This document shows, in pieces, positions 5,086-7,439 of a stretch of 7,439 nucleotides of DNA. The notes beneath the pieces are model-generated. The model did not search any database and was not told where the DNA came from. It worked only from the letters and a program-made list of their open reading frames with translations. Position 1 is the first letter of the stretch. Every line of letters begins with the position of its first letter. A program made the translations under genes and the position numbers. The DNA is from Oscillospiraceae bacterium (GTDB taxonomy: Bacteria > Bacillota > Clostridia > Christensenellales > Aristaeellaceae): the NCBI GenBank assembly GCA_031266295.1, contig JAISBH010000084.1:1-7439 (forward strand), given 5' to 3'.

Positions 5086-5868
5086 TTAATTCTTGTTCAT
5101 TTGTATGATGTCCCGTACGGTGAGCGTTCCGCGCGCGTTGAGCCAAGCTACTACATCAAACTGCCAGAATGACATTATACCGTTAGCTTTATACGCGTAT
5201 AGCGGCCAGTTCGGCCGGCCATCTTCTCCTCTCTTCGGAATATAACATACATCGGGATGATTGATTCTCGCGTCTGAGGTGTATAGCAATTTAGGGTACG
5301 GCAGCTTCAGGTATCTTTTGATCAGTCCAGGCGTCGCGCCATACGAGTCGGACATCTTGAGAAATATATTCTCATAGTTGATCCACGCCTTTCTTCGTTC
5401 CCAGTCGGCCGCGCCTTCTTCGAACGAATTGCTGTGCATAAAGTGAATCGCAACCCGTTTTCCAAGCAACCCTATCGGATATCTTCTATTCCTGCCAAAA
5501 ACACCGCTACCGTTGGCTCGCATCTTGGCATTTAAATAGACGTCCAAGTGTTCCAGGAATTCAATAAAATCGCTGGCATACATCCGCAGAAGCGTAGTCG
5601 GTGAGCGGTATTGTTTTCCTAATTCTTGACTGATCATGCCTCCGATACAATCATCACTGAATATTGTGAAGTCATGATTTGTTATGCGGCTTTGCTGTTC
5701 TTTTAGGAAAATATCACTTTGTCTTTCAAACTGTTGCGGTTCAGGTTGTTGCCGTTCGGGTGTCTGCTGTTCGAGTCGTTGCCGTTCGAGTCGTTGCCGT
5801 TCGAGTCGTTGTTGTTCCGCACGTCTTCTCTGCACAACAGCAGCGGCATAGTTTTGCCGTCTATTCAC
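5086..5868 (-). CDS. DUF1919-like protein with N-terminal pentapeptide repeat
   Basis: A 260-residue protein with two parts. Residues 19-48 are six consecutive five-residue repeats (QQRLE, RQRLE, RQRLE, QQTPE, RQQPE, PQQFE) in a charged, Gln-rich segment that may be helical. Residues about 60-245 resemble the DUF1919 family: F-T-I-F-S-D-D-C-I-G-G-M-I (67-79), S-D-F-I-E-F-L-E (99-106), Y-P-I-G-L-L (130-135), I-H-F-M-H (141-145), W-E-R-R-K-A-W-I-N (156-164). That family is often found in capsule or exopolysaccharide loci and its activity is unestablished; no sugar gene is visible nearby here. No signal peptide or membrane segment is seen. The start is a GTG at 5868 with AAGGCGG about 9 bases upstream. 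Base composition is clearly richer in A+T than the flanking genes, and the gene stands alone, both consistent with acquisition. Confidence 0.75.
   Translation of the reverse strand: MNRRQNYAAAVVQRRRAEQQRLERQRLERQRLEQQTPERQQPEPQQFERQSDIFLKEQQSRITNHDFTIFSDDCIGGMISQELGKQYRSPTTLLRMYASDFIEFLEHLDVYLNAKMRANGSGVFGRNRRYPIGLLGKRVAIHFMHSNSFEEGAADWERRKAWINYENIFLKMSDSYGATPGLIKRYLKLPYPKLLYTSDARINHPDVCYIPKRGEDGRPNWPLYAYKANGIMSFWQFDVVAWLNARGTLTVRDIIQMNKN
5725..5814 (-). repeat. 15-bp tandem repeat, six units, inside the DUF1919-like gene
   Basis: Six consecutive 15-base units start at 5725, 5740, 5755, 5770, 5785 and 5800. On the + strand each begins TTC; the units at 5770 and 5785 are identical (TTCGAGTCGTTGCCG), the last differs by two bases, and the first three are more diverged. 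The unit is a multiple of three, so copy changes would keep the reading frame. Confidence 0.85.
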
Positions 5869-5892
5869 ACCTTTGACCGCCTTTTCATATAA

Positions 5893-5922
5893 TTGACATG
5901 GGGAAATACATGTTTATATATT
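5893..5922 (+). promoter_or_regulatory. Candidate sigma-A promoter facing right into a non-coding region
   Basis: A perfect TTGACA (5893-5898), an 18-base spacer and TATATT (5917-5922). A start near 5929 would make a transcript running through 5930-6100, where I find no credible coding frame, toward the hairpin at 6064-6095. Its -10 overlaps the -10 of the minus-strand promoter candidate. Confidence 0.45.
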
Positions 5923-5943
5923 ACCCATGTGTAATATATGTAA
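5915..5943 (-). promoter_or_regulatory. Candidate sigma-A promoter of the DUF1919-like gene
   Basis: On the minus strand TTACAT (5943-5938), a 17-base spacer and TATATA (5920-5915). The start would lie near 5908, about 40 bases before the GTG at 5868. AT-richness raises the chance of a random match, but position and spacing are right. Confidence 0.45.
5916..5939. promoter_or_regulatory. Operator-like dyad over the two promoter candidates
   Basis: A perfect 9-base inverted repeat, ATATATTAC (5916-5924) and GTAATATAT (5931-5939), is separated by six bases. It covers the -10 boxes of both promoter candidates and part of the minus-strand -35. A direct repeat of GTAATAT continues at 5940-5946. 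A dimeric repressor bound here would block both promoters. The regulator is unknown, and AT-rich dyads arise easily. Confidence 0.35.
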
Positions 5944-6063
5944 TATCTCTAGAATTGTGCGCGGCTTGAATATCCGAATTAATTTGTTGGTGTGAAGCAG
6001 GAAGGCCGTTTGTCGGTCCACTCATGAGACGCTAAATTCTATGAATCCGCCGCTTATATTACT
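5944..6063. other. Non-coding stretch between the DUF1919-like and lipoprotein genes
   Basis: Apart from the promoter candidates on its left and the 13-bp hairpin on its right, I see no gene here. Short frames have no ribosome binding site or end within about a dozen codons, and I recognise no tRNA or known RNA motif. It could carry a small RNA if the rightward promoter is real. Confidence 0.5.
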
Positions 6064-6095
6064 GCGCGGTTATACTGCTTGAAGTATAACCGCGC
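6064..6095 (-). terminator. Perfect 13-bp hairpin downstream of the lipoprotein gene
   Basis: GCGCGGTTATACT (6064-6076) pairs perfectly with AGTATAACCGCGC (6083-6095) around a 6-base loop. It begins 37 bases after the lipoprotein stop and is the first strong hairpin after the copA-lipoprotein operon, so it probably ends that transcript. The minus-strand tail is only moderately U-rich; on the + strand it is followed by ATCTTTGGAATCTTTT, so it may work in both directions. Confidence 0.5.
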
Positions 6096-6132
6096 ATCTT
6101 TGGAATCTTTTCGCCACACGCGTCGTCTTAAT

Positions 6133-6876
6133 TCACTGCAAATCAAACGGTTTTAGGAATTTCCACACCAGTTCAGGCTTCCCGTTTTCGTCAACTGAGA
6201 CTTGCGCGTAGGCCCATCCCTCCACTTGGTCAGGAACAACGCCTGCCGCGATCAACGGCTCCGGATTCAGGACAAACACGATGTCCTTATCCTGGTCGGT
6301 GTTGTCATAACCGTTGGTTTTCATATCCTTCGCCCATTCAAACATATTGCCGTCGCCCAGTTTCACGCCGTAATGGTCAAGGGAGGTATGATAGTTAATG
6401 GAATCGCGGTACTTGCTGACGATCTGCTCATAGGCCGCCAGCGCGGTTGGGGCGCCGCTGTAGGTGAGCTTGTCGCCGCCAAGTTTTGCGCCAACCATCA
6501 GCATTGGGGCGCCCATCGCGCCGTCCATCGCGACGCTTTCATAGAAGACATAGTTGTCGGGCAATTTTTCGGTATCAAGACCCGCGTCGAGGAATGGCTG
6601 CGCGTCCAGTTCCAGCATCACGTCGTGCAGGGGAGCGCGGCTGTAGTCTTCACTCCAGATAAAACGCACGGAATCATCCGGCGCTGACAGCGCCCAGCCT
6701 ACGTTCAGCTCATCCGCCTTCACATTGTCGGGCATTGTTTTGAGTATCGTATCAAATGATGTAATGGATTGCTGTCCGACCACGTCCAACCCTTTCAGTC
6801 CGTTGGTGCAGGCGGTGAGCGTGAGCAGGAGCGTGAACAACACGGCGACAGCCGCAGCCAGGTTGATTTTCTTCAT
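6133..6876 (-). CDS. Lipoprotein of unknown function, downstream of copA
   Basis: A 247-residue secreted lipoprotein. Residues 1-22 form a signal peptide (KK, then a hydrophobic core) ending in the lipobox L-T-A-C with Cys23 as the lipidation site, so the mature protein should be anchored on the outer face of the membrane. I do not recognise the family of the mature part. It has a methionine cluster, Met117, 121, 125 and 127 in A-M-D-G-A-M-G-A-P-M-L-M, and His163 and His168 in Y-H-T-S-L-D-H-Y; Cys23 is the only Cys. It starts 46 bases after the copA stop with AAGGCAAGG upstream and no promoter or terminator between, so the two are probably one operon. A role in copper binding or sensing is possible from this context and the Met cluster, but that is inference. 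Confidence 0.8.
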   Translation of the reverse strand: MKKINLAAAVAVLFTLLLTLTACTNGLKGLDVVGQQSITSFDTILKTMPDNVKADELNVGWALSAPDDSVRFIWSEDYSRAPLHDVMLELDAQPFLDAGLDTEKLPDNYVFYESVAMDGAMGAPMLMVGAKLGGDKLTYSGAPTALAAYEQIVSKYRDSINYHTSLDHYGVKLGDGNMFEWAKDMKTNGYDNTDQDKDIVFVLNPEPLIAAGVVPDQVEGWAYAQVSVDENGKPELVWKFLKPFDLQ

Positions 6877-6922
6877 GTCATTGCCTTGCCTTTCTATTGC
6901 TCTTTATTTTTGTTATATAGGC

Positions 6923-7439
<517 letters not shown>

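Noticed and set aside
5725..5814. Possible CRISPR-like array
   Set aside because: The units are 15 bases with no spacers and encode an in-frame pentapeptide repeat, so this is a coding minisatellite.

Overview
The window looks like a chromosomal piece of a G+C-rich, endospore-forming member of the Clostridia or a related Firmicutes lineage. The evidence is the yabP-yabQ spore gene pair next to a DivIC/FtsB gene, a Firmicutes-type T-box leader, strong GGAGG-type ribosome binding sites, and an acyl-CoA synthetase of a type common in clostridia. The genus cannot be named from this sequence.

Left part, + strand (1-2341). The tail of an unidentified gene ends at 41 and is closed by a terminator. 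Then come yabP, yabQ, a second terminator, a DivIC/FtsB-family division gene and a short-form Ppx/GppA phosphatase. This is a recognisable piece of the clostridial sporulation/division neighbourhood. No S4-domain gene lies directly before yabP, and no S1-domain gene lies between the division gene and ppx.

Middle part, - strand (4909-2397). rplS (ribosomal protein L19) has its own promoter. It is followed within about 25 bases by a well-formed T-box riboswitch, and the next gene is an AMP-forming acyl-CoA synthetase. The T-box has a CUG specifier and a U that matches an A73 discriminator base, so it should sense uncharged leucine tRNA. Two related 57-60 bp palindromic elements in opposite orientation bracket the synthetase gene. 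One begins exactly at the ppx stop codon. The other lies between the T-box terminator and the synthetase ribosome binding site. A leucine-sensing riboswitch in front of an acyl-CoA synthetase is the most interesting feature here. It suggests either activation of a leucine-related acid such as isovalerate, or a T-box separated from its original target.

Right part, - strand (7439-5086). A truncated copper-exporting P-type ATPase (copA) is followed by a lipoprotein gene with a methionine cluster, probably in one operon. A non-coding, partly AT-rich stretch (5869-6132) follows, holding two overlapping face-to-face promoter candidates on a dyad and a perfect 13-bp hairpin. Beyond it is a GTG-started DUF1919-like gene whose N-terminus is a six-unit pentapeptide repeat. 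Its lower G+C and isolated setting suggest it was acquired.

Gene calls come from motif recognition and start-site inspection; no database search was possible.
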